A DNA stretch of 35,613 bases from an uncultured Chitinophagales bacterium (GCA_937927195.1 CALBCY010000173.1:1-35613); one strand, 5' to 3'; positions 1 to 8,791 are shown, counted from the first letter of the stretch. Numbers and translations are program-made. The notes: a model not told the origin generated them from the sequence alone.

Positions 1-30
1 CAAATCCCTCACGCAAAATTATCGCTGAAT

Positions 31-690
31 TTGAGAAAGATCATTAAAAGAATCGCTTCCCCCTTTTTGAAAGTATTTTCAAAGAGATACCTTTCTAAGA
101 AACGGAACTATATCTACCAAAACATCGAGGTCGACGTGATGCCAGGAGTCTTTCATCCCGGATTGTTTCTCAGCACAAAAATACTGCTCGATTATATTTC
201 TGAACTTGACTTACAAGACGAAACTTTTGTTGAAGTCGGCGCAGGTTCTGGAATAATCAGCATTCTAGCGGCAAAAAAAGGGGCAAAGGTCACAGCTTTG
301 GAAATCAATAAAGTTGCCATTGAAAATATTCGTACCAATGCCAAGAATAATGATGTTGCAATCGACATTCTTCATTCTGACTTGTTTCAAAGTTTAGAGC
401 CTATGCATGCTTTCGATTATTTGATCGTCAATCCACCTTACTATCCGAAAAAGGCAAAGAACGAAGAAGAGCAAGCTTGGTTCTGCGGGGAGAATTTTGA
501 ATATTTCGAGCTATTCTTTTCAACTCTTGGACAACACTTTCATCCCAAAAGCCAATGCTTAATGATCCTGTCAGAGGATTGTGATCTTGAGCGGATTCAA
601 AGTATTGCTGCTCAATTTGGGTTTAAGTTTGATGTAGTTTTGGAAAAGAAGGTGATGGCTGAAATGAATTATATTTTCCGGATTTATTGA
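31..690 (+). CDS. Class I SAM-dependent methyltransferase (HemK/PrmC-like fold), possibly 5'-partial
   Basis: The SAM-binding motif I is visible as VEVGAGSGIISILAAKKGAK (residues about 67-86). The catalytic motif NPPYYP follows at about 134-139, typical of N-methyltransferases that act on amide or exocyclic amino groups, such as PrmC and related small methyltransferases. The protein is 219 residues from a TTG at 31. The frame stays open to base 1 with no ATG, so the true start could lie just left of the window. The stretch RKIIKRIASPFLKVF would then be a basic amphipathic N-terminus. Transcription converges with the LytTR gene, leaving only 26 bases between stops. The substrate cannot be told from sequence: protein glutamine, RNA base or a small molecule are all possible. 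The fold is secure, the role is not. Confidence 0.8.
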   Translation: MRKIIKRIASPFLKVFSKRYLSKKRNYIYQNIEVDVMPGVFHPGLFLSTKILLDYISELDLQDETFVEVGAGSGIISILAAKKGAKVTALEINKVAIENIRTNAKNNDVAIDILHSDLFQSLEPMHAFDYLIVNPPYYPKKAKNEEEQAWFCGENFEYFELFFSTLGQHFHPKSQCLMILSEDCDLERIQSIAAQFGFKFDVVLEKKVMAEMNYIFRIY

Positions 691-716
691 GTCATACAAA
701 TTGAAAGCAATTGTAT

Positions 717-1406
717 CTAAATCATTTTCAACCGATTCATCAAATCAATTTTGTATGATCTTCCAACAGGAATTTTCCCATCGCCAATGATGAGCTGGTT
801 TCCTACTATTTTATCAATAGATTTCAAGTTAACAATATAAGATTTATGGCATCTGATGAAATTAGAATCAAGAACATCTAAAAGTTTGTGCAAAGAGACA
901 TTTGCAACTTCTCGCTTACCTTCAAAGTAAATCAAAGTAAAGTCTCCTTTGGCTTCGATGTATTCAATGGCAGAGGTCTTTATCTTTTTAATCTGTCCCT
1001 TGTTTCGGACAAATATTTGATCAAACTGCTGTTCATTTTTTGCCAAAACATCAGTTGTTGGCACTTTAGAAATGGCTTTTAAAAACCGATCAAAAGAAAA
1101 GGGCTTTAAAAGATAATCAAGCACATCAAGATCAAAGCCTTCTACTGCATAATCAGAAAAAGCGGTTGTAAGGATTGTATTGGGCAGAACCTTGAGAGAT
1201 TTCAATAATTCGATGCCTGATAATTTAGGCAAATGAATGTCCAAGAAAAGAATGTCTACCTGTCCACTTTCAATGATTGGAATGGCCTCTAAAGGCGAAA
1301 TGAATACGCCTAACAGGTTCAAGTTTGGGACTTGTTCTATGTAGCCAATCAAAATGTCTTGAGCGGGTATTTGATCTTCTATTACGAGACAGTTTAATTT
1401 CTTCAT
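717..1406 (-). CDS. LytTR-family response regulator
   Basis: Residues 1-115 form a receiver domain: acidic patch ED at 10-11, phosphoacceptor Asp56 in FLDIHLPKLSG, and conserved Lys101 in LLKPF. Residues about 130-229 form a LytTR DNA-binding domain, with the typical IEYIEAKGDFTLIYF and FIRCHKSYIVNLKSID stretches. The frame is open further upstream to 1457, but I chose the ATG at 1406. It begins the usual receiver sequence MKKLNCLVIEDQ and overlaps the kinase stop codon as ATGA (1403-1406), a classic translational-coupling arrangement. It is the cognate partner of the upstream LytS-type kinase and probably controls nearby transport or oxidation genes, but no binding site was identified. Confidence 0.93.
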   Translation of the reverse strand: MKKLNCLVIEDQIPAQDILIGYIEQVPNLNLLGVFISPLEAIPIIESGQVDILFLDIHLPKLSGIELLKSLKVLPNTILTTAFSDYAVEGFDLDVLDYLLKPFSFDRFLKAISKVPTTDVLAKNEQQFDQIFVRNKGQIKKIKTSAIEYIEAKGDFTLIYFEGKREVANVSLHKLLDVLDSNFIRCHKSYIVNLKSIDKIVGNQLIIGDGKIPVGRSYKIDLMNRLKMI

Positions 1407-2425
1407 TCTATCAACAATATTTTTAAATCTACATAGTAAAACTTGTTTTCTGTCCAAGTTTTTAAAGTATGGTTTTTCGGATACAATAAGTTCAATCTCT
1501 TTCCTACATTTTTCAATCCGATTCCTCCCATAACAAGTGAATTACTCGCTCCATCATTTATATCAAAGTTGTTCTTAACCTCTGTAAGTAAATAACCGTC
1601 TTCTATTTTGATTTTAATTTCAACAATTACATTATCAATCAAAGTTCCAAAGCTGTGTTTAAAACTATTTTCAACAAAGGGAATAAGTAGAAATGGAGCA
1701 ATTTTCAATTCTTTACTCTGATCATTGTTTTCAATATCTAAAATTATCTTTCCCCTTCCTTTGTATTGGATTTCTTGCAATGCAACATAATCCTTTATTA
1801 AGGTTAATTCCTTGTGGAGTGTTACCTTTTCATCGGATGCTTCATACAAAACATAACGAAGGACATTGGACAATTTAATGATTAAATCAGGAACCTGTTC
1901 AGACTTTTTTAATGCAAAATTGTATAGGTTGTTCAAACTATTGAACAAGATATGCGGTTGGATTTGTGATTTTAAAAGTTTGAGTTCGTTGCTCAATCTA
2001 TCCTGTTCCAACTGTGCCAAACGTTGTTCTTGCTTGAAATTATCAAATACAAATTTAATAGTCATAAAAGCAAGCAAAGGAATAAGAATTTCACCGAAAA
2101 ACCAATAAATTGATTGCCAAGTAACATCATTCGTGCCCCGACTATTTGGTGTGAATATTTTTTCCACAACACCTTCCTCCACAACTCCAAAAAGTATGAT
2201 TAATCCGATCAAGCTTAGAAAAAATAACAGATACTTTTTAGTATGAAATAATTTGGGAATAAGAACATAATTAACAATCAGGAATAGAATCGTTTCGTAA
2301 AGGACAAAGATTAAATCAACCCCTGGACTGTCAGAAAAAATAATTCCTTCATGCTCAACATAAATTATCGCATTTAAACAGAAAATGATAAAAGCAATTA
2401 TTTGAAAAAGCCATTCTTTCTTCAT
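1403..2425 (-). CDS. LytS-type membrane sensor histidine kinase
   Basis: The protein has 340 residues. The N-terminal part holds four hydrophobic helices (about 8-25, 38-58, 65-83 and 107-127) with no extracytoplasmic sensor domain. A short coiled coil (about 128-155) leads into the His_kinase (PF06580-type) motif QIQPHILFNSLNNLYN, with phosphoacceptor His158. The C-terminal ATPase region contains LLIPFVENSFKHS (N box) and GGIGLKNVGKRLNLLY (G box). This is the standard Bacteroidetes LytS/YehU architecture. The gene overlaps the response regulator by 4 bases and follows the dehydrogenase gene by 106 bases, so it may belong to a longer transcript starting at the TonB-type receptor. The signal sensed is unknown. 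Confidence 0.93.
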   Translation of the reverse strand: MKKEWLFQIIAFIIFCLNAIIYVEHEGIIFSDSPGVDLIFVLYETILFLIVNYVLIPKLFHTKKYLLFFLSLIGLIILFGVVEEGVVEKIFTPNSRGTNDVTWQSIYWFFGEILIPLLAFMTIKFVFDNFKQEQRLAQLEQDRLSNELKLLKSQIQPHILFNSLNNLYNFALKKSEQVPDLIIKLSNVLRYVLYEASDEKVTLHKELTLIKDYVALQEIQYKGRGKIILDIENNDQSKELKIAPFLLIPFVENSFKHSFGTLIDNVIVEIKIKIEDGYLLTEVKNNFDINDGASNSLVMGGIGLKNVGKRLNLLYPKNHTLKTWTENKFYYVDLKILLIE

Positions 2426-2531
2426 TTTTTAGACTTTAGTTTTCTTGCTCCGATAGATCTTCCTACGATAGAAAAGGCTTTCAATTTTTATTTTTCTGAT
2501 TGCAAGAATTCTGACTCTTAATATCAATCAA

Positions 2532-3974
2532 CTATTGTTCGGGAACAAGCCGAATGAGCCTGCCTGGATTTTCAACCAATATATACATATAGCCATCGTT
2601 TCCTGTATAAACTTCTCTTACTCTTCCAATATCATTTAGCAACTCTTCCTCACCAATTACGACATTTCCATTCATTTTTAATCGATGTAAATATTCAAAT
2701 TTCAAAGAACTGACGAACAGATCATTTTTCCAACTTTTATAATAATCGCTGGAAAGAAATGTCATGCCACATGGTGCGATAGAGGGAACCCAATAATGGA
2801 TAGGCTGTTCCATGCCCTCCATTTCAGTAATATCTGTAATCGGAGATCCAGTGTAATTAATCCCATAAGTAATCACTGGCCAGCCATAGTTGTTTCCTGC
2901 TTCGATGATGTTAATTTCATCCCCACCTTGTGGCCCATGCTCTCCTTCCCAAATCTCTCCAGTCACTGGATGAAGCGCAAGTCCTTGCGGATTTCGTATT
3001 CCATAGGCAAACACTGAACTGACCACTCCTTGTTCATTGTAAAATGGATTGTCACTCGGGACTTGACCTGTATCGGTAACTCTGTGGATTTTACCAAGAA
3101 AATTATCCAATGTCTGTGGATATTGATCCCTAGCTCCGCGATCACCAACAGAAATATACAAATAACCATCTGCATCAAACAACAACCTAGAGCCGAAATG
3201 TAGTGTGGATTGGAGGTACGGAAGTGCAATAAAAATTTCTTCTGTTTGTATCAGACTATTTCCGGAAAGTTTTGCTCTGGTTACAGCAGTTGTTTGTTCT
3301 GCCGAATTATTGGGGTTGGCGATTGAATAGGAAAAATAGATATAAGAATTGTTAATAAAATCAGGGTGTAAAATCACATCCAATAAACCTCCTTGATTTT
3401 CTGAAACGACATTGGGTACACCCGAAATTTCAATTAATTCTGTTTCTTCCCCAACTAAATATAATTTGCCACTTCTTTCATTTACTAGAAACTCCCCGTT
3501 TGGTAATTGTTCCATGCCCCAGGGAATTCCATCGATTTGGTCTGTAATGGTTTCTAATCGAAAATTTAGATCGGTAGATTCTACTAAGCTTGAAAAATTT
3601 GGTGCATTTTCTTCGATCATACTGATTGACACTCCTTCGGTTTCTCTAAGTAGGTAATTTGTTAGGTCGATCAGTTCTTCTTCAGTGAAAGTATTTCCAT
3701 AAGCTGGCATCCCATTTTGTTCATTCCCAATTTTAATTGAATTCAATACTGAATCTGCTGAATTGCCATATACCCAATCGCGTTCTATAAATGAAGAAAA
3801 ATTCTGCCCATGACATCCTCCACAATGATTCCGATAATTTAAAGCCGCCCTTTCTTCATCAACTATTTCAATGTTCTGCATTGAAACAGGTTCTGCCTTA
3901 TCTTGGCAACTAATGCTCATACAGACACAAAATAATATTGCTATTGTAAAAGAGTATAATCTTAATGCTTCCAT
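2532..3974 (-). CDS. Lipoprotein with cytochrome c domain fused to PQQ-type soluble aldose dehydrogenase domain
   Basis: I chose the start at 3974 (MEALRLYSFTIAILF) because it gives a clean lipoprotein signal with the lipobox cysteine at residue 23 (SISC). The frame is open 26 codons further upstream. Residues about 40-125 are a small c-type cytochrome: haem site CGGCH at 51-55 and likely axial Met89 in NGMPAYG. The rest is a six-bladed propeller of the glucose/sorbosone dehydrogenase family (YliI-like), with ISVGDRGARD, YGIRNPQGLALHP and the EGEHGPQGGDEINI block. The fused haem would accept electrons from PQQ-dependent sugar or aldehyde oxidation at the cell surface or periplasm. The substrate is unknown. 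The gene lies in a co-directional run with a dioxygenase, a receptor and a two-component pair. Confidence 0.9.
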   Translation of the reverse strand: MEALRLYSFTIAILFCVCMSISCQDKAEPVSMQNIEIVDEERAALNYRNHCGGCHGQNFSSFIERDWVYGNSADSVLNSIKIGNEQNGMPAYGNTFTEEELIDLTNYLLRETEGVSISMIEENAPNFSSLVESTDLNFRLETITDQIDGIPWGMEQLPNGEFLVNERSGKLYLVGEETELIEISGVPNVVSENQGGLLDVILHPDFINNSYIYFSYSIANPNNSAEQTTAVTRAKLSGNSLIQTEEIFIALPYLQSTLHFGSRLLFDADGYLYISVGDRGARDQYPQTLDNFLGKIHRVTDTGQVPSDNPFYNEQGVVSSVFAYGIRNPQGLALHPVTGEIWEGEHGPQGGDEINIIEAGNNYGWPVITYGINYTGSPITDITEMEGMEQPIHYWVPSIAPCGMTFLSSDYYKSWKNDLFVSSLKFEYLHRLKMNGNVVIGEEELLNDIGRVREVYTGNDGYMYILVENPGRLIRLVPEQ

Positions 3975-4088
3975 AAGTTCTTTAAAATATTTAACGCAGT
4001 AATCATAGGATATAGTTTTAACTTTTACAATTTTTACTTGAATAGTAGACACAAGAGTATAAAATTGAGCAATAACTTATTTCACCTA

Positions 4089-4691
4089 TTACTTCTCCAA
4101 AGAACTTAGAAACAAGTTCAATTTTACTTCATTGTCACCATCCTTATCGCTGTACGGTTTTAGAATCCTATCAGGGTCGTAAGGGTAATGTAAATGTTCA
4201 GTCCGACTATTTATTTTCTTATCGCCTTCAAAATAAAGTTGGGTAATCAGGTCTTGATGGCCATCGATACCACGAACAAGATAATGAATATGTTTAGGTC
4301 TCCACCAATAACTAGGCGGAATAATGGTTTCAAAATAATAGCATCCCTTTTCATCTGTCATTACTTTAGCACGACATTTGAATTCATCTGACTTCATGTC
4401 GTACTTTCTTTTATGCGTACAATGCCAAACCTCTATGATTCTTTTTCCCAACGGAGTTTTGCAATCCGAGGCAAACAATTGACCTTTTACTCTTAAAGGA
4501 ATGCCCATTCTATTTTTGTAATTCAAATCGTTTCGCAGGGGCGCATCCTCTCGAAAATAAGGGCCTAAGGCATCAGAGGTAGTTTTGCAATTACCAACCA
4601 ATCGCCCTTTGGCATTTGTAAAGGTGAAACCGGAAACTGAAGTTGCGAAAGTAAATATTGTGGCAGATTTGATAAATAATCTTCGAAACAT
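4089..4691 (-). CDS. Exported intradiol ring-cleavage dioxygenase family protein
   Basis: The 200-residue protein starts with a signal-like segment (MFRRLFIKSATIFTFATSVSG). The core matches the catechol/protocatechuate dioxygenase fold: IEVWHC at 86-91, then the four expected Fe(III) ligands Tyr97, Tyr128, His134 and His136 (in SYWWRPKHIHY), and ITQLYFEGD at 149-157. These correspond to the two-tyrosine, two-histidine site of the family. Family members cleave catechol-like aromatics between the hydroxyls, and exported forms occur in bacteria handling plant or lignin-derived phenolics. The stop of the upstream receptor gene is 31 bases away, so the two are probably co-transcribed. The family is secure, the natural substrate unknown. 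Confidence 0.85.
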   Translation of the reverse strand: MFRRLFIKSATIFTFATSVSGFTFTNAKGRLVGNCKTTSDALGPYFREDAPLRNDLNYKNRMGIPLRVKGQLFASDCKTPLGKRIIEVWHCTHKRKYDMKSDEFKCRAKVMTDEKGCYYFETIIPPSYWWRPKHIHYLVRGIDGHQDLITQLYFEGDKKINSRTEHLHYPYDPDRILKPYSDKDGDNEVKLNLFLSSLEK

Positions 4692-4722
4692 TTTACCTAG
4701 TTTTAAATTAGTAATTAATTAG

Positions 4723-7104
4723 TTATCGATTTGTTTTATCATTTGTTTTATCGATTAAAGTATACACCAAGCCAAGCGTTATTTGTCTTGTTTGCCATTT
4801 ATAACTTTGTTCAATTTCAAAATCAGAGCTTAACAATGAGTATTGATAAACTCTTGTATTGAACAAATCCCTCACACCTAGCGAAAAACTTCCTTTGTTG
4901 TCTTTAAACTTTTTCCTTAGCCCCATATTTACATAGAAGTTTTCATGAATTTTTTCTTGAATTTGGTAAGAGGGGGCTCTGTAAATTTCAGTTAACTCGA
5001 ACTTCCATTTGTTGTTCAGTTGCAGGCTTTGTTTAAGTTGTAAATTCCACGTAGCTTTTTGATTGTAGCTGATCTCCTTTTCATCATCTTGAAATTTATT
5101 TTGGGAAACCACCAATATGTTTGTGGATTTCAAAGCTTTGAAAGGCCGAAAATCCAATTGGGCTTCCAGGCCTCTATTTCTTTCTTTACCAATATTCGCT
5201 GAAGTGGTTATGGTCCGATTTTCATCAATCGAAGCAGCGACCGTTTGAATGGCATCGATGGTATTTCTTTGGTAAAAGGTCAAATCCACATTGAGCACTT
5301 TCCACTCTTGGTGATAATTCAATTCTAGCAAGTCGGCTATTTCTGGTTTCAGGGCAGGATTGCCAGTACTCAAATTGAGTGGGTCTTCATAAGAAACATA
5401 TGGATTAAGGTCGAAAAAACCTGGGCGATTAATCTTGCGAGTATAATTGATTCCAATGCTTTGTTCGGAATCAGAAATCATATAATTAAATTGAGCGGAT
5501 GGGAATAGGCGGATGTATTTTTGAGTAAAATTACTTTGATCAGATTGCTGAAATGCCTTACTTGAAAATTGCTCCATTCGCAATCCTATTGCATATTCAA
5601 GTTTGTCAATCTTTTTCTTTTGTATCAGATAGAGCCCAAACTTTTGCATCTCCATATTAAACTCATTTTTAGGAATCTGAATATCATCAGACCTTAATTC
5701 AACTTCCTGAAAGACATCATAGTAAATAAGATCTGCTTTAAATCCAGTTTCTATTGAACCCCAGTTAAAAAATGGAAGTTCATAATCTAAATTGGCCTGA
5801 AAGTACTTCTGACTTTCTTTTTCATCAGAAGATTTTAAAAAGTGCACAGCATTTTCTGACAACTGTGTAAAATTCAATCGCTCGCTATCTGAGAAATTAC
5901 TTTCGTTTTCTCCACCGGCAGATAATGAAATTTGCAAATTTTTCTTATTCTTATTCTTTTTCTCATTCTGAAATTCCTTGTCTAGTGATAAACTAATCCA
6001 AAGTTCATTCTCCAATTCTTCCCTTGTGTTTGAAAGCGTGAGCTGCTGATCAGGCTTATTGAGGTAACTGAAAAGATTATTTTGTTGAATATTGTTTTTC
6101 AAGTCCCATCTGTCATAATTTATTTCAAGCCCAATAGAAGAACTTGAGTCTGGTTCAAATGAGCATCCCATAATTATGTTGCTTATACTTCCAATGCCGT
6201 TTTGAACTGTTGAATTTTCGTAATATTGAAGCTCCTCCATTTTATTGCTTCTATGAGCATCAACATAATCAGTGTATTTACCATGGTCCGAATAAAGGTT
6301 TACGAAGAATGAAATTTTCTCTTTTGCCAAACTTGCATTTATTCCTCCATTGGGATTTAAATAAAATGGATTGCTTAGTATTGTAAGATTGGAAATCAAT
6401 TCCAATTTAACATTGCTAGACTTATCATTTTTGTAAACCAAATTAATGATCCCACCAACACCTTCCGAATCATACTTTGCAGATGGATTGGTGATTATTT
6501 CTATCTTTTCAAGGTTTTGTGCAGCAATGTATTTAAGGCTTGCTGGATCTCGTCTGGTTGCTTTCCCATTGATGTAAATAATAACATTTGAGTTTCCTCT
6601 AATCTGTATTTGTCCTCTTGGTGTTGTTGTGACGGAAGGAATATTGTCGAGGGCTTCCAATGCATTGCTAGCTGTTGAGCTTAAATCTTTTCCTATTCTG
6701 AGTACCTTTTTTCCTAGATGGCTTTCTAGCGTGGATTGTTCTGCAACAATTTGAATTTCATCCAAAGTGGTGGATTGCACTTTTAATTTTATTGGTTCAA
6801 TCTGTAAATCACCGGAGACATTTATTTGTTTAGTTGAGTCCTCGTATCCTAACATTTGTATTGTTAGGACATAAGAGTCATTGTCTAAGTTTTTAATCTT
6901 GAATTTCCCATCTTCTGCTGTAACTCCTCCTTTGATCGCAGAACGATCATTTAATGGATAAACACTTACAGAAGCAAATTCGATGGGTTCATTTTCTGGA
7001 TTCAGTACATAGCCTGAAATTTCACTTTGGCTGCAGACGATGTTACTTGTAATAAGCAGGATAAGGCATGTAATTTTTACTTTCACTTTTACTTTCATAT
7101 TCAT
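4723..7104 (-). CDS. TonB-dependent-receptor-like outer-membrane beta-barrel protein
   Basis: I chose the Met at 7104; the frame opens at 7128. The signal peptide includes CLILLITSNIVCSQ. It is followed by a CarboxypepD_reg-like domain (EISGYVLNPENEPIEFASVSVYP, about residues 25-110), then a plug domain. The plug holds LEALDNIPSVTTTPRGQIQI, NVIIYINGKATRRDPASL and EKIEIITNPSAKYDSEGVGG. The remainder is an outer-membrane barrel of the OMP_b-brl_3 type, ending in QITLGLVYTLIDK. No TonB box was pinpointed. Proteins of this group import or bind ligands at the outer membrane. The gene heads the receptor, dioxygenase, dehydrogenase and LytS/LytTR run. The start region is a purine-rich imperfect repeat (AAAGTAAAAGTGAAAGTAAA-like), so the exact start is uncertain. 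Confidence 0.88.
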   Translation of the reverse strand: MNMKVKVKVKITCLILLITSNIVCSQSEISGYVLNPENEPIEFASVSVYPLNDRSAIKGGVTAEDGKFKIKNLDNDSYVLTIQMLGYEDSTKQINVSGDLQIEPIKLKVQSTTLDEIQIVAEQSTLESHLGKKVLRIGKDLSSTASNALEALDNIPSVTTTPRGQIQIRGNSNVIIYINGKATRRDPASLKYIAAQNLEKIEIITNPSAKYDSEGVGGIINLVYKNDKSSNVKLELISNLTILSNPFYLNPNGGINASLAKEKISFFVNLYSDHGKYTDYVDAHRSNKMEELQYYENSTVQNGIGSISNIIMGCSFEPDSSSSIGLEINYDRWDLKNNIQQNNLFSYLNKPDQQLTLSNTREELENELWISLSLDKEFQNEKKNKNKKNLQISLSAGGENESNFSDSERLNFTQLSENAVHFLKSSDEKESQKYFQANLDYELPFFNWGSIETGFKADLIYYDVFQEVELRSDDIQIPKNEFNMEMQKFGLYLIQKKKIDKLEYAIGLRMEQFSSKAFQQSDQSNFTQKYIRLFPSAQFNYMISDSEQSIGINYTRKINRPGFFDLNPYVSYEDPLNLSTGNPALKPEIADLLELNYHQEWKVLNVDLTFYQRNTIDAIQTVAASIDENRTITTSANIGKERNRGLEAQLDFRPFKALKSTNILVVSQNKFQDDEKEISYNQKATWNLQLKQSLQLNNKWKFELTEIYRAPSYQIQEKIHENFYVNMGLRKKFKDNKGSFSLGVRDLFNTRVYQYSLLSSDFEIEQSYKWQTRQITLGLVYTLIDKTNDKTNR

Positions 7105-7487
7105 TTTCGATTTAGATCGATGGGGCAAAGCCCAACTTCCATCAGAGTCAATGGTTTCTTATCAAGAAATAATTATACAATGAAAAATGAATTTTAAAAG
7201 CTTTCCAATTTTATCCGTTGAACAGCACTTTTTTGGGGTTGACTGAATAAAATTTTTGGAATATTTGAAAATGTTGGCAAGTTTAGGGTTGAGTAGCTAA
7301 TAGCAGAAGGTGCCATTAAAGGAAGCCGGAAGCCATAAAAGGAAGCTTTCATTACAGAAACCGTTCATTATTGAGGCTGAATAATTGTCAAGGATAAACT
7401 TCACAGCGAGAATTGATGAAGGTGGTATTGGCCCGAATAATTCGAGGTTTGAGGTTTGAGGTTTGAATGATTACAATCTTCAAAAAA

Positions 7488-7552
7488 ACAAAGCATCCTT
7501 TCCTAATCCAATTCGCTTTTTATAGCAGATTAGAAAAGAAAGGATGCTTTGT
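7488..7552 (-). terminator. Hairpin terminator, probably bidirectional
   Basis: The arm ACAAAGCATCCTTTC (7488-7502) is perfectly complementary to GAAAGGATGCTTTGT (7538-7552). A further CTAATC/GATTAG pairing sits inside, offset by an AAAA bulge. Read on the minus strand the hairpin is followed by a run of seven T (complement of 7482-7488), so it would terminate the small gene at 7637-7741. The plus-strand side is also followed by an AT-rich tract. Confidence 0.6.
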
Positions 7553-7636
7553 ATTAAATTTTTCTGATTGTTAAAAGATTGGCTTCAATAATTAATATCT
7601 CACCAATTTTTAGCAGCTGGATTTTTCAAGAATCAA

Positions 7637-7741
7637 TTACTTTTTCAAAGCTTTCTTAAGCTTCTTTGCAGCTTTTTTTTCTTTCGGAGTCATCGCAGGT
7701 TCCTTTTTAACGGCTTTCTTTGTGTCTTTTCCCTTTCCCAT
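7637..7741 (-). CDS. Small lysine-rich basic protein, 34 residues, function unknown
   Basis: On the minus strand an ATG at 7741 opens a 34-codon frame ending in TAA at 7637. It begins MGKGKDTKKAVKKEPAMTPK and ends EKKAAKKLKKALKK. About half of the residues are lysine, and alanine and leucine are spaced as in an amphipathic helix. A strong hairpin with a T-run follows downstream (7488-7552), as expected for a real transcription unit. Small basic proteins starting MGKG are frequent in Bacteroidetes (the ribosomal THX protein is one), but this one lacks the THX arginine-rich pattern and I do not recognise it. Nucleic-acid binding is plausible from charge alone. Confidence 0.5.
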   Translation of the reverse strand: MGKGKDTKKAVKKEPAMTPKEKKAAKKLKKALKK

Positions 7742-8012
7742 GATTATTGTTTTTTAAGAGTTAATAATTTTTATATTGATTACATTGTCTAATTCTGAAA
7801 CGAGACAATATGCAAAAAAGTTCAACATTTCATTTGAGAGTTTGGCGATCAAAAGCTAAAACTCTAGATGCACAATATACAATATTAAACACATAATCAC
7901 AATAGCATTTTTTTGTTTACAGACAAAACGCAATCGCATTTATACACAGAATCAAGATTTACAGGATATTATGTGGTCTGAATTCTCATATCAAAATTCA
8001 TTTTTAGAAGCC

Positions 8013-8381
8013 TTATTTAGGAGGCTGCCCCAAATGCTCAGCCAATAATTTCCATTGACCATTTTCATTAATTATTGTCGAAGTTCCTATTCCTTTTCCT
8101 GAAATTTCTTTGCCGCTTATAATTCCAGTCCAACTAAATTTGAATAGATAGACTGCGAAGTATTCTTCTTTTCTCAACCAATGAACATTTTCTATTGAAT
8201 ATTTTTCACTCTTGATTATACTGAAATTTCTTTCAAATGCAGCCTTTATTTTACTTTTACCAATATGAACAGTTCCATCTGAAAATGTTACTGATGCAGT
8301 TTCACAAATTAGTGGATCAATATTTATCCACTTTTGAGTGGCCAATGCAGCCTCATATTTTTTGATAAAACGCTCCGTCAT
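8013..8381 (-). CDS. SnoaL/DUF4440-type NTF2-like protein
   Basis: This is a 122-residue cytoplasmic protein with no signal peptide. The pattern fits the cone-shaped NTF2-like fold: N-terminal helix (FIKKYEAALATQKWINIDPL), then SVTFSDGTVHIGKSKIKAAFERNF, and alternating strands ending in GTSTIINENGQWKLLAEHLG. Members are either small-molecule enzymes or ligand binders, and the family alone does not give a reaction. It stands alone on the minus strand, with a long spacer on each side, and a structured repeat element lies upstream of its start. The start ATG at 8381 is the only reasonable one. Confidence 0.75.
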   Translation of the reverse strand: MTERFIKKYEAALATQKWINIDPLICETASVTFSDGTVHIGKSKIKAAFERNFSIIKSEKYSIENVHWLRKEEYFAVYLFKFSWTGIISGKEISGKGIGTSTIINENGQWKLLAEHLGQPPK

Positions 8382-8536
8382 GACGTGCTATTTTCAGTAT
8401 TTTAATAAAATTTTTCTCTAATTATCATTCTAATACAAACTTTTCCACTTTGCTTCATTTTTATTGAAGCATCGAACGGATTATAAAAAAATGCAAAGCA
8501 TTATTTTATCTTTATGTACACAATCCTTTTGATTCT

Positions 8537-8556
8537 AATGTCTAGTATTAGACATT
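8537..8556. promoter_or_regulatory. Perfect palindrome, possible operator
   Basis: AATGTCTA and TAGACATT flank a 4-base centre. The site lies about 155 bases upstream of the NTF2-like gene start and just outside the repeat element. The symmetry suits a dimeric regulator or a small hairpin; no regulator is linked to it by evidence here. Confidence 0.3.
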
Positions 8557-8580
8557 TTCTCAAATCAAAAAATAGCTATA

Positions 8581-8760
8581 TTTTGGTCTTATGACGCTTA
8601 ACTTTTGGTCTTATGACGCTTAACTTTTGGTCTTATGACCAAAAGGGCATTGTTTAATTAATTATGCCCTTAAATTATGCATTTTTGCTTCGTTTCATAA
8701 AAGTTCAACAGGTCCTTTGGTAACACCACCAAAGGAAAGCCATGATTTGTCTAGTGCTCA
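8581..8760 (+). repeat. Structured intergenic repeat element, copy 1 (3 tandem units)
   Basis: Three tandem copies of a 22-base unit (TTTTGGTCTTATGACGCTTA plus AC; 8581-8602, 8603-8624, and a final diverged unit) lead into a single-copy core. The last unit closes as a hairpin (CTTTTGGTC-TTAT-GACCAAAAG, about 8624-8645). Two more hairpins follow: AAGGGCAT...ATGCCCTT and CCTTTGGT...ACCAAAGG. The core ends near GCCATGATTTGTCTAGTGCT. The same element occurs in opposite orientation at 35221-35556 with about 85 percent identity in the core by eye. Confidence 0.85.
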
Positions 8761-8791
8761 AGTCTAGGTTCAAATGTCTAGAAATGAAAAT

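Larger units (their letters stand above)
7105..8012. other. Intergenic stretch with one tiny gene, direct repeats and a hairpin
   Basis: The space between the receptor gene and the NTF2-like gene is mostly AT-rich. It holds the 34-residue lysine-rich ORF at 7637-7741 and the hairpin at 7488-7552. There is also a triple direct repeat of GAGGTTT at about 7444-7466 and an imperfect GGAAGCC/GGAAGCT repeat near 7320-7350. I saw no other convincing coding region on either strand. Confidence 0.5.
8382..8791. other. Intergenic stretch with a palindrome and a structured repeat element
   Basis: No gene is seen. It holds a perfect 8-bp-arm palindrome AATGTCTA-GTAT-TAGACATT at 8537-8556 and the repeat element at 8581-8760. 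Just beyond are scattered TGTCTAG-like hexamers or heptamers (about 8749, 8761 and 8775) that echo the palindrome arms. Confidence 0.6.

Noticed and set aside
692-714. Hairpin between the convergent methyltransferase and LytTR genes (ATACAA/TTGTAT)
   Set aside because: The arms are short and bulged, with no T-run on either strand; too weak to call a terminator.
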